Assembly (NCBI RefSeq): GCF_016908875.1
Contig: NZ_JAFBES010000020.1
Coordinates: 1 to 45,944, forward strand
DNA length: 45,944 nucleotides
Origin: Bacillus ectoiniformans
Lineage (GTDB): Bacteria > Bacillota > Bacilli > Bacillales > Domibacillaceae
Reading direction: 5' to 3'
In this document: piece by piece, positions 1 to 8,400 of the stretch
Layout of the letters: each line of letters begins with the position of its first letter
Position numbering within the stretch: the stretch's first letter is position 1
Position numbers and translations under genes: made by a program
Notes under the pieces: generated by a model
The model's database searches: none
Seen by the model: the letters and a program-made list of their open reading frames with translations, nothing else
What the model was told of the DNA's origin: nothing

Positions 1-95
1 TTAAAGCCTCCCTATCTTTAAATGGCAAAAAACCCGTCAGGTTCAGGACAAAATGAGCTGTCAATTTCTGGTCATTATCAGGCGTCATTAACAAT

Positions 96-788
96 ATGTT
101 TACATTATCTGAATTTAACACTTATATATCCTTAGTTACTGGAACTAACCCTTCAAGAGCTTGGATTGAAATGAATATAGAAGAAGTCTGTATGGATGTT
201 ATCGAAGAAGATGGATCTTATGAATATCTTGAGAATGTCACTCTTGATTTCTTAATAAACTCAAGGGAGTTAGATGGCTATTTAAGTGGGGGTTCTGTAG
301 GTGACGTAGATATTAATGAATTCGATATTAAACTAGATTCACTTTCAATGGATGTTGAGGGTGATAAGGTTACTGTTGAAGGGAGAATAAAACTAAGAGT
401 TGATACAAGCATTCAAAAAATGTATTCCAAGTATTACTCTGTAAATAATGATGCTAATTTAGAAATCGATATGAATTTTGAACTGAATTTTTCTTTTAAC
501 TATGATGAAGATTCTATAGAAACACAAGATTTTATAAACCATGATGACTTTGATTTTGAAGTTACAAATCTAGAACTAACTTCCGTAAATATCGAAGATG
601 ATGAAGAGTGTGAAGTGGAATTTTGTGTTCTTTGTGATCAGCGGCCGGGCGAGTATAATTACCATACAGGAGGGTTAGTTTGTGAGTCCTGTATGTCGAG
701 CAATGATACATGTCCTGATTGTGGGGTGGTATTTGAAAGAGAAACTATGCATGGAGCTTATTGCCGCGAATGTGAAGCAAATCATTAA
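96..788 (+). CDS. hypothetical acidic protein with C-terminal double zinc ribbon
   Basis: I do not recognise the family. The 230-residue product is very acidic and beta-rich over the first ~180 residues, with alternating hydrophobic and Asp/Glu positions. It ends in a cysteine cluster with four CxxC pairs (CVLC, CESC, CPDC, CREC), which reads as two zinc-binding knuckles. There is no signal peptide or membrane segment. The upstream sequence has only a weak AGG about 13 bases before the ATG, so the start is uncertain and the true N-terminus may differ. It stands alone on the plus strand at the edge of the accessory region that carries Wadjet. A role in protein or nucleic-acid contact is possible from the zinc knuckles, but that is inference. 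AT-rich codon use and lack of an operon partner fit an accessory gene. Confidence 0.6.
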   Translation: MFTLSEFNTYISLVTGTNPSRAWIEMNIEEVCMDVIEEDGSYEYLENVTLDFLINSRELDGYLSGGSVGDVDINEFDIKLDSLSMDVEGDKVTVEGRIKLRVDTSIQKMYSKYYSVNNDANLEIDMNFELNFSFNYDEDSIETQDFINHDDFDFEVTNLELTSVNIEDDEECEVEFCVLCDQRPGEYNYHTGGLVCESCMSSNDTCPDCGVVFERETMHGAYCRECEANH

Positions 789-893
789 CACCGTTGTGTA
801 TCGAAAAATATTCGTTATAAGAGGCTCTAAAGGTTAAATTCTTTGTGTTCTTATAAATTAATGTTTAATTGGTTGAAGAAGTGTAATTGAGTT

Positions 894-1073
894 ATGCATA
901 AAAGCAATAGAAGTAAAACAGGTCTTGAGGAAAACTTGATTACTATTCAGGATAAAGCAGCTCAAACTGTAGCTCTTCATTTAAAAGGGATTGAGTCGCA
1001 AGAAATAGCAAAACGATTATCGATTGAAATAGGACAAGAAAAAGAAATAATTAAAGTAATTGAAGAAAAATAA
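894..1073 (+). CDS. small ORF, HTH-like 59-residue peptide
   Basis: This open frame starts with ATG, codes for 59 residues, and stops with TAA. The stretch KGIESQEIAKRLSIEIGQEK has the spacing and residue pattern of a helix-turn-helix (a hydrophobic helix, SQEIAKRL, then a recognition-like helix). No clear Shine-Dalgarno sequence precedes the ATG, so translation is uncertain. It may be a small regulator or the remnant of a longer DNA-binding protein. It follows the zinc-ribbon gene by about 100 bases in the same direction. Confidence 0.35.
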   Translation: MHKSNRSKTGLEENLITIQDKAAQTVALHLKGIESQEIAKRLSIEIGQEKEIIKVIEEK

Positions 1074-1240
1074 CTGATGAATCCAATGTTGCTGAGGGCC
1101 TGGATTTGGACAGTTATTCATTAATTTAAAACATCCTTTCTTTTCATTGATACAATATACAAATTTGTCCATCCTAACGAAACGGCAGTTGTCTGAGTAT
1201 GCAGCTTAGTTACCCGATTTTATGGGGAACTAGAACAGGG

Positions 1241-1290
1241 AAGGGACTTAGCTGGTTGTTCAGCAGTTACTTTTTTTAAAGATGGAGGAG
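1241..1290 (+). repeat. diverged copy of the tatA downstream/terminator segment
   Basis: The sequence starting AAGGGACTTAGCTGGTTG and running through a T-run to TGGAGG is clearly similar to the segment downstream of tatA at 23019-23066 (AAGGGACTTGGCTGGTTG ... T6 ... TGGAGG), at roughly three quarters identity. Here the 3' arm has decayed (TTAC instead of GTCCC), so it no longer folds well. No tatA or tatC coding sequence is visible beside it. The 1074-1512 gap otherwise holds only the terminator at 1352-1393. Confidence 0.45.
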
Positions 1291-1351
1291 AGGCTTTCTT
1301 TACGTTAAAGAAATAGCATCATGATCAAGGGATATATCTTATATCTCCCTG

Positions 1352-1393
1352 AAAAAGCATCAAACCTTGATATACCAGGGTTTGACGCTTTTT
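1352..1393 (-). terminator. rho-independent terminator, family copy a
   Basis: A long inverted repeat (AAAAAGCATCAAACC ... GGTTTGACGCTTTTT) lies downstream of the minus-strand gene at 1513-1818. Two relatives of this hairpin sit at 1911-1951 and 10223-10265, each downstream of a minus-strand member of the same small-gene group. Read on the minus strand it ends in a T-run. A shorter, imperfect palindrome (GGGATATA / TATATCTCCC) lies just outside it at about 1329-1350. Confidence 0.7.
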
Positions 1394-1512
1394 AATTGCT
1401 TGATAATCTATTAAAAAGTATTTAAATAAGGAGTTGCTGAAAATATCCCCGAATGAGTGGCTTGGAGAGAAGAATTCAGTTTCATTATAAAAATGAAGAG
1501 TATTGGATGATC

Positions 1513-1818
1513 TCAATAAAGCAGCAATAAAGTAATAATAAGTAATTCATAAAGAACAAGATATATAATAAAATCATTGGATCGCTGTCCATACTGTTCA
1601 GGATTTTCAACACGAAGGTATAAAAGTCCTCTATCACAGTTAACAATGGTGCCTTCATAAACCAATCCATCAATCGTTTGGACTCGGACTCTCTGGTTAA
1701 TAAATCGCCTGCATATATTATGAAGATGTTCGCGAAGTGGTCTCAACTGTTGAATGAAATGGCAATCTGCTTGATACAGAACTTGCGATTGTGGTGTGCC
1801 ATGGCATTGATAATTCAA
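1513..1818 (-). CDS. small hypothetical protein, Sm-like strand pattern, hydrophobic C-terminus
   Basis: The product is 101 residues. The start is TTG, chosen because GAGGAGGGG lies 6 bases upstream on the minus strand; no in-frame ATG has such a site. The centre (VRVQTIDGLVYEGTIVNCD) has the beta-strand and Asp-Gly pattern seen in small Sm-like Bacillus proteins, similar in layout to the protein at 10316-10540 (GVSFADGTGASGVLCGV). The last ~20 residues (FIIYLVLYELLIITLLLLY) are strongly hydrophobic and could be a membrane anchor, or the result of a frameshift that replaced the original tail. The gene ends before a terminator shared with its presumed relatives. Function is unknown; a spore or cell-surface role would be guesswork. 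Confidence 0.6.
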   Translation of the reverse strand: MNYQCHGTPQSQVLYQADCHFIQQLRPLREHLHNICRRFINQRVRVQTIDGLVYEGTIVNCDRGLLYLRVENPEQYGQRSNDFIIYLVLYELLIITLLLLY

Positions 1819-1910
1819 TGTTAACCCCTCCTCATTTGGTTTGTATTATTCCGCTTTAATTTATTCCTTCAACTATTTGTCCTATGACTCTTTTATTTAT
1901 CATCCCGCGG

Positions 1911-1951
1911 AAAAGCGATGAACCTTGAGTTATCAGGATTCACCGCTTTTT
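1911..1951 (-). terminator. rho-independent terminator, family copy b
   Basis: The inverted repeat AAAAGCGATGAACC ... GGATTCACCGCTTTTT is related to the hairpins at 1352-1393 and 10223-10265. It lies just downstream (minus strand) of the gene fragment at 1984-2076, as expected if the terminator was inherited with that paralogue. Confidence 0.65.
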
Positions 1952-1983
1952 GCTTTCATATAAAATAAATGGGGATATTTTCA

Positions 1984-2076
1984 TTAATACAGCAGCTGCT
2001 GATCAGGACAACGCGGATATGCATGAATATCCTGAATCGTATACATATCATATTGCATCAGCATGAAAGAATGTTA
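1984..2076 (-). pseudogene. 3' fragment of a paralogue of the 10316-10540 gene
   Basis: The minus strand encodes LMQYDMYTIQDIHAYPRC followed by PDQQLLY and a stop. This is nearly identical to the C-terminus of the intact protein at 10316-10540 (LMQYDMYTIQDIHGYPRC, then PDQQLPY). Similarity ends near 2076. The rest of the gene, its start and its leader are absent, and the sequence runs directly into the region in front of the Wadjet operon. It is therefore a truncated paralogue that still keeps its terminator. The remainder of the 1819-2196 gap holds only that terminator and the putative Wadjet promoter. Confidence 0.75.
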
Positions 2077-2138
2077 AAATCAACCTTACTTTTATCATAG
2101 CGGGGGACAGACGCTTATATTTTTCTATTTCCTTCGAG

Positions 2139-2147
2139 TGCTATACT
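2139..2147 (+). promoter_or_regulatory. putative extended -10 promoter for the Wadjet operon
   Basis: TGcTATACT is an extended -10 element about 50 bases before the jetD start. No good -35 hexamer is seen at the usual distance, which is tolerated for extended -10 promoters. A second -10-like hexamer, TACAAT, follows at 2152-2157. This is the only promoter-like signal between the broken paralogue and jetD. Confidence 0.35.
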
Positions 2148-2196
2148 TTTGTACAATAAAAAATAAGAAAGATGACAAAATTTGGAGTTGTATTAG

Positions 2197-3231
2197 ATGA
2201 TAGAATACGTAAAAAAGCTTCTGTTTTTACATTCGAAAAAAACAATATCATTAATAGAGTTAGAAGAGCTATTAAGAAATGATGTAGACTCTTATGAAAA
2301 GTTTGTACAATTTATTCAACAACTAGAAAACGAACAAGTGTTACACATGGTCAAGTCAAAAGGTAGAACGTCGCGAACACCGTCACTTGCGCTGCAATAT
2401 CGAATTAATAAAGGTGTACTTGCCTCTTCTCATCATACTGAACTACAGCGCTACCGCCTTATTCTTCATCCATCTATGAATATAGATGAATATTACCGTC
2501 ATGATGCCTCAATTTTTCAACAAGATTTACCTTATATTTTAAAATTAGACAAGTATTTAAAACACTATGGATTTCCAGTCGAATCTGTACCTGCGCCTGA
2601 ACGAAGCTTTGCGCTAGTGGGAGATGAAAAGTGGATTGTTGAAAAAGGAGGTAAGGAGTTGTTAGAAAGGCTCCAATTGTTTGAGAAACTTCAAATCGTG
2701 CCTGTATCGGAGCCACTTATGTTTGCCATTAATCCGAAGCAATTAAGCAGTGAAACGCAGCTTCATCTAATTGTAGAAAATAAGACAACGTACCAAGGGT
2801 TGCTGCTAGCATTAGAAGATATGGAATTTGCCACTCTTATATATGGTGGGGGGAAAGCCGTTATTAAAAGCATTGACCAGTTTTCGCTACAATATTCCGT
2901 TCAAGCCACACACCATTTCTTTTATTTCGGCGACCTAGACCTCGAAGGTATCACGATCTGGCATTCCTTAACTAAGCGGCAACTTACACAATTGGCTATG
3001 CCGTTTTATCATGCGTGTTTACAAAAGCAGCCTGCAGGTGGAAAAGAGTACCAACGTGAAAATAAACTTGCACTTGAGCAATTTCTAACTAGCTTCTCGC
3101 CTAGTGATCAAGACATAATTTCAACACTATTATCAAATGGCCAGTACTATCCACAGGAAATATTAAAAACAACAGAGTTGCAACGAATTGGGAGGGAAGC
3201 CGATTGGAAGGCGTTAATATCCAAGATTTAA
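2197..3231 (+). CDS. jetD: Wadjet nuclease subunit JetD (TOPRIM)
   Basis: The 344-residue product is the nuclease of a Wadjet plasmid-restriction system. Known family role: an SMC complex (JetA-JetB-JetC) extrudes closed-circular DNA and JetD then cuts it. The N-terminal ~100 residues look like a winged-helix segment (DUF3322-type arm). The C-terminal half carries the TOPRIM signature: Glu194 in VENKTTYQG and the acidic set Asp246, Asp248 and Glu250 in YFGDLDLEG, all intact. The start is ATG with GGAG 9 bases upstream. It is the first gene of the operon and overlaps jetA by 28 bases. The jetD-first order, together with jetA and jetB that do not look like type I DUF3375/DUF4194 proteins, points to a type III Wadjet; the type is inference. 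Confidence 0.92.
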   Translation: MIEYVKKLLFLHSKKTISLIELEELLRNDVDSYEKFVQFIQQLENEQVLHMVKSKGRTSRTPSLALQYRINKGVLASSHHTELQRYRLILHPSMNIDEYYRHDASIFQQDLPYILKLDKYLKHYGFPVESVPAPERSFALVGDEKWIVEKGGKELLERLQLFEKLQIVPVSEPLMFAINPKQLSSETQLHLIVENKTTYQGLLLALEDMEFATLIYGGGKAVIKSIDQFSLQYSVQATHHFFYFGDLDLEGITIWHSLTKRQLTQLAMPFYHACLQKQPAGGKEYQRENKLALEQFLTSFSPSDQDIISTLLSNGQYYPQEILKTTELQRIGREADWKALISKI

Positions 3232-4703
3232 CGAGCGGTTATAAAGAGCGGATACGGCGCCTAGCGCTGTTCGATCCCCTTTATGAATTAGACCGCAAGC
3301 GAGAGCATGATTTAAATGGTGTGCCACTTGATTTGAAAGGACTTGGCTTGCTGACGCTGCTTTTCTTCTTTGAGAAAAAACTAATGCGTGAAACGAAAAC
3401 AGGCGTGAAACAGCTTGCTTTATTTCTAAAAGAAATGACAGAGAAAAGCTACGTTTTACCAGAGGAAAAATACACAGACTTAGCGCGCACGGTCATTCAT
3501 ATATTTCGTCCTACGCACGGAAAAAAGCGAGATTATCCCTTTTTTGACTGGGAAACTCGCTGTGATAATGAGATTGAATACTCAATCTTAAAAGCAAATA
3601 ACTTTGATACGAAAACAAACACTCAATTTTATACATTAGATGAAGATGGTTTGGAGCTTTTGTTTGCAACAAAAGAATTTTACAGTGAATTTCAACTTTC
3701 TATTAATCAATTAATATTACGTAAACAGCTTGATAAAGGTGAGTTTCGAGCAGCATTGCGACAAATTAACGAGATGCATATTGACGTCGAAACACTGCTA
3801 GAACGGATTGTCAAGCTTAAACATGAAATTCAACGAAGTATTGTCTCAGAGGGCACGTTTGAGCGCTATAAACAGCTTGTGGATGACATTTACGGTCGTC
3901 TAGAGCGTGAGGACGATGAATTTAAAGAACTGCGTCAGTTTGTCAAAGAGACAAGAGAGCGTTTATATTCTAAGGATATTCACCTGAAAGAGCAAAAGAC
4001 GTACCGCTATATTTTGAAAATAACCCGTGAGTTGGAAGCCGTCCATTATGAACATTCGCGATTACTAGATGAAGCATTATTATTGAAAAACACAACCCTT
4101 ATCACTGCACAGGAATCGTTGTATTACACAGGCTTGCACTCATTTAATTTTGACCAAGATATTGTCTCACGCATTGTCTCGGCACCGTTGCCAATAGAAG
4201 CGATGAACGGTATTCTCCATCCATTTTTAAAAGTAGAAGAAACTGAATTGTGGTCACCTCTGACCGTACTAGCTGAACAGAACATTACCGAAGAACGTGA
4301 AGCAAAAGATACACATCAATTTTTGGAGGTAGGTAAAAATCATGAAGACCATCAATATAGAGAGTGGCTAACACAAAGATATAGGGAAATAATGGCTTTA
4401 TTTTTACGAGCTAGTGAAAAAGGACGTGGCGATACACTATCGATATTTGTGGCGTATCTTGAAGAAAATGGCCTAGGTGATATGCTAGCGAAACGATATT
4501 TTTATGACTTTTGGATTATCTTACATCAACGCTCGCCAGTTACAAACGGTCGTGTTGAGGAACAAGAAAGTATTTCGTTATTAAGTGAGGCACTGTCTTT
4601 AATAAAAAATCGAACCATGATTATTACAGAACGCCAGAATATTATCAAAAAAGTGGATCGCTATTCTATTCAAGATTTAACGATACAATGGGAGGATTAT
4701 TAA
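3204..4703 (+). CDS. jetA: Wadjet kleisin-like subunit JetA
   Basis: The 499-residue product matches the JetA family in size, composition and position. JetA plays the MukF/kleisin part, bridging the heads of the JetC ATPase and binding JetB. The sequence starts with a helical segment (IRRLALFDPLYELDRKREHD), then a winged-helix-like region, and a long charged helical middle around residues 190-300 (KQLDKGEFRAALRQINEMH onward) that would form a coiled coil. There are no membrane segments or catalytic motifs. The TTG start follows GGGAGGG by 7 bases and lies inside the end of jetD. The stop codon shares one base with the jetB ATG (TAATG), which implies translational coupling. The assignment rests mainly on operon context plus overall character. 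Confidence 0.85.
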   Translation: MEGVNIQDLTSGYKERIRRLALFDPLYELDRKREHDLNGVPLDLKGLGLLTLLFFFEKKLMRETKTGVKQLALFLKEMTEKSYVLPEEKYTDLARTVIHIFRPTHGKKRDYPFFDWETRCDNEIEYSILKANNFDTKTNTQFYTLDEDGLELLFATKEFYSEFQLSINQLILRKQLDKGEFRAALRQINEMHIDVETLLERIVKLKHEIQRSIVSEGTFERYKQLVDDIYGRLEREDDEFKELRQFVKETRERLYSKDIHLKEQKTYRYILKITRELEAVHYEHSRLLDEALLLKNTTLITAQESLYYTGLHSFNFDQDIVSRIVSAPLPIEAMNGILHPFLKVEETELWSPLTVLAEQNITEEREAKDTHQFLEVGKNHEDHQYREWLTQRYREIMALFLRASEKGRGDTLSIFVAYLEENGLGDMLAKRYFYDFWIILHQRSPVTNGRVEEQESISLLSEALSLIKNRTMIITERQNIIKKVDRYSIQDLTIQWEDY

Positions 4704-5443
4704 TGCAATATCCCGAAGAAAAAGTACTCCTTGCTTTTAAATTATATACTCGTCTCGCACGCGATGGAATGATTGGTCTTGAAGGTGTGCAGCAATATAA
4801 TGCGGATGATGATATTCGTGGGTTATTAGATTCGTTTGCAACAGAAGTAGACTGTGTGGTTATTCGCACAAGCGAGCAGTTGTTTTTAGTGCCGGAAACT
4901 AAGCTGTCACCGTTTCATGTGAGTAATGATTGGTTAAAGCGTCATTATTTACGCACGGGCGCTACAAACGGTGATATATATTTAATGTATTTTTCGATTT
5001 TGATTTTATTTGGGGGTTTTTATGATTCATATCAAAGTCCGGAACCGACTCGACAGTTTTTGCGACTAGAAGATTGGTTGCGTCTTGTGCAAGAACGCGT
5101 TGATCAGTTGAAGTCGCATGAGGATACGGACTTAAAGGAGTTGGAAAAAGAACTGTCGTACAACTGGACGCTGATTCTTGAAAAATGGGAAGACATGGAC
5201 GATATTAAGGAAACCGCTAAACGACAAAGTGGGAATACTATTAGTCGCTTTAGCTTCATTAATACAGTCAAGCGATTTTTAGTGGATCAAAATATAGTGA
5301 TAGAACTAGGTAATGATGAAATTACATTAACAGAAAAAGCGAAAACCATTATTCAACGCTATTTTATGGAGATTACCTATAACAAAGGAATTTTTGAATT
5401 TTTATATGGCTATGAGAAGGAGGATGGGTATGCCGGCAATTAG
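4703..5443 (+). CDS. jetB: Wadjet KITE-like subunit JetB
   Basis: The 246-residue product corresponds to JetB, the MukE/KITE-like partner that binds the JetA kleisin. It is predicted to be mostly helical with winged-helix character near the C-terminus (RFSFINTVKRFLVDQNIVIE followed by a beta hairpin). In the type III systems this position is filled by a DUF6063-type protein, and I assign it mainly from its place between jetA and jetC. I chose the ATG at 4703 because GGGAGG sits 7 bases upstream; an ATG 15 bases earlier would place that site inside the gene. The end overlaps jetC by 14 bases. Confidence 0.82.
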   Translation: MQYPEEKVLLAFKLYTRLARDGMIGLEGVQQYNADDDIRGLLDSFATEVDCVVIRTSEQLFLVPETKLSPFHVSNDWLKRHYLRTGATNGDIYLMYFSILILFGGFYDSYQSPEPTRQFLRLEDWLRLVQERVDQLKSHEDTDLKELEKELSYNWTLILEKWEDMDDIKETAKRQSGNTISRFSFINTVKRFLVDQNIVIELGNDEITLTEKAKTIIQRYFMEITYNKGIFEFLYGYEKEDGYAGN

Positions 5444-8400
5444 CAAAATTCGACTCACAAACGTTGTGTATGAGGAAGGAAATAAGCGCTATAATGACGA
5501 GCTATTTCGCTTTGATGGTCATAATGGTGCGATTTTACTAGAAAATGGGGGAGGAAAGACCGTCCTTATCCAAACAGCACTGCAGGCAATCATCCCTCAT
5601 ACGGACTTAGCAAACCGAAAAATTAAAAGTACCTTACAGTTAGAGCAAGCACCCGCGCATATTGCGATTGAATGGGTTACAAACGATCAACCACGGCGCT
5701 ACGTTGTAACGGCTGTTAGTTTATTTTTAACGAAAAATGGTATAGATTCACTTCGCTATGTTTATGAGTATAATGCAAACGATTCACATGGTATAGAGAG
5801 GATCCCGTTTGTATGCGATGGTAATAGTGGTAAGCGCCCTGCAGAAAAAGGCGAATTGCAGGATTATTATAGTAGTATGCGTGAGCGCTGGGGGCAGACA
5901 TTTCAAACAATCAAGGACTATCGTGCTCATCTTGAGGAGCAATATCATATCGTAGGTGACGAATGGGATAGCATTGTGAAAATAAATAGCTCCGAAGGTG
6001 GCGTGGAAGCATTTTTCGAAGAATGTAAGCAAACGAATCAATTGCTTGACCGCTTGCTCATTCCTACAGTTGAAAACTCGATTGCGGGGCACGACCGTCA
6101 CTTGTTTGCGAATATGTTTGAAAAGCAACATGAAAGCTTTAAGCAATATAAAAAACTAAAAGAAACAATTGAAGAAAATAAAAAGATTCAAACACAGCTT
6201 GAAGCATACGTAGGTGTATTTGAGAAGTTTCACGAGCAAAAGCAAGCGTACGAAAAATCTAAACAAATCGCAAAAGGTATGTGGAATGAAATACATATAC
6301 AAAAAAACAAAATGAGATCGGAGCATGATATTCTTGTAAACAAGTTTCATGAATGGCAGCAAAAGCAGGACAATTATAAAGTGAAGCTCGCGTCGTTTGA
6401 TATTGTTGTTGAATATGATAAGTTTGTTGAATTCAAAAATTTATATGATCAAGCGTATGCACAGTTTCTCGAGACGCAAGAAAAGTTGGCGACCGATGAA
6501 TATGACTATTACTCTCTAAGATTTGCTGAATTAAGAGGTGAAGAAAAGGAACATACTGACCAGCTCGTCATCATTGAAAAAGAATTGGCAACATATGATA
6601 ACAGCGAGAACTTGCAAGAACTTGATGATAGATTAATAGAGGCAAAGCAAGCATTGCTGGGATATTTACTAGGTGAAGTCGAGCAAGTTATAAAGCAAAT
6701 AGAGTCAGTATCTTATGAGTTAAATCCACTCGATGAGCAGCTTCGACAAATCAGGGAACAGCTACAGCAATGGAAGAAAGCAGAAAGAGAGCGTCGAGAT
6801 GAATTAGCAACTGTAAAAAGTAGGTTGCAGATTCGTGAAGCTGATATGAAAAAGTTTGAAAAGCAATTGCTAGCAAATCCATCTCAACAAACGGTAGAAG
6901 AAGAGATGAAAAAATGGGAAGTGCGATACAATGAATTAGACCGAGAGATTGTCAACATGGTACAAGAAGATAAGCAATTGCAACTCTCTATTAAAGAAAG
7001 CGAAGCAAGTATACAAGGGCTTGATCGTAGCAAGGTTGAAAAAGACAAAATGCTTGGTAAAGTAATTGATCGCCTTATAATAATAGAACAAGAAGAGAAA
7101 GAGATACTGTCTAAACTCGCATCTGTTCGCCCGCAATGGTTGAGGATACATAGTGTATACGATAACGAAAGCTCCATTTCTTCTAGATTATTTGAAACCT
7201 TAGAGCATATGCAGGCAGAACGGGAACATCTTCTTTTAAAAGAGCGGTTAGCGTATCGATTTGTCGACGATTATGAAAACCAAGACATCTTTTTTGCCGA
7301 TGCGTTTCTAGAAGCCCAGTTAAATTCATGGAAAAATCAATTTGAGTTCGTGCGAACAGGTATTGAATTTTTACAATCGTTGCAAGAGCAGGACTATGAA
7401 ATGAGCAAAATTTATCCGTTATGGGCGTTAACGTTAGTGACCACGAATAAATCAAAACCTGCATTGTTAGATAAGCTTTCGAAAAACGCTGCGCGATTAC
7501 AATTTCCTATACAAGTCGTGACAACCGAGGAAGCGGCGACTATTCATCAAACAGAAGCGCTATTAACTTGGGTAGCACCAGAACATTGGCATATTGGAGC
7601 CAATCAAGATGCATTCCTTTATTGGAAAGAAAATATTGCGAAAACTGCTCTCCATACTAAACTAACACGGCAGGACAAAGAGTATGAAGTGAAAGCGTGG
7701 GAACAGGCGCAAACAGCGTTTGGTCAGTTCATTAAAAACTATCCGTATGATAAGGTTGTACAGCTTCAGGAAGAACGGTCGGAACTAGAGAAAGCCATTA
7801 CCCAACTGACGATAGCGGTGAAAAGTGAAGAGGAAAAACTAACAGATATGCGTGAGCGTATAAATAAACATCGTAAAGCAATTAAACAGAGTGAGGACGA
7901 GAAGCAAGGGCTAGAAAGTATGCTTGAAAAGGCGAATACGTATATGATACACGGTCGTGAAGTGAACCGCTATCGAAAAAATCTGCACCAAATTGACTTG
8001 GAATTAACTCGCTTAAATCAAGACATAAGTCGTCTTGAACAGCAGCGCACAAGATTAATAGAAGAACAAGAAGTGCTTAAAGAGCAGAAAGCAAGTTTGC
8101 AAGCAACATACAAAATCCTAAGAAATAGCGAGGAATACAAAGCAATTCGCGGTCTCACGCCTATTTTTACAGAAGAAAGTAAACTTGCCATTCTGGATAA
8201 AATGAAACACCTTGAATACGAGATGAGAAGTATTCGTGTCACATATGGAGAATGGCAAGAAAAATTAACTAATACAAAAACAAATATAAACCGAATACAA
8301 GAAGAATTGGATCGGTTGAAAATGGAGCATCATAAGCTTGACGTGGATCGGTTGTTCCCTGTTGATGGCAAACAAAGGCTTATGCAGTTATGGAAACGGA

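Noticed and set aside
1-95. End of a minus-strand gene at the left edge
   Set aside because: The frame ending in TTA at position 1 meets another stop within 13 codons; nothing supports a gene there.
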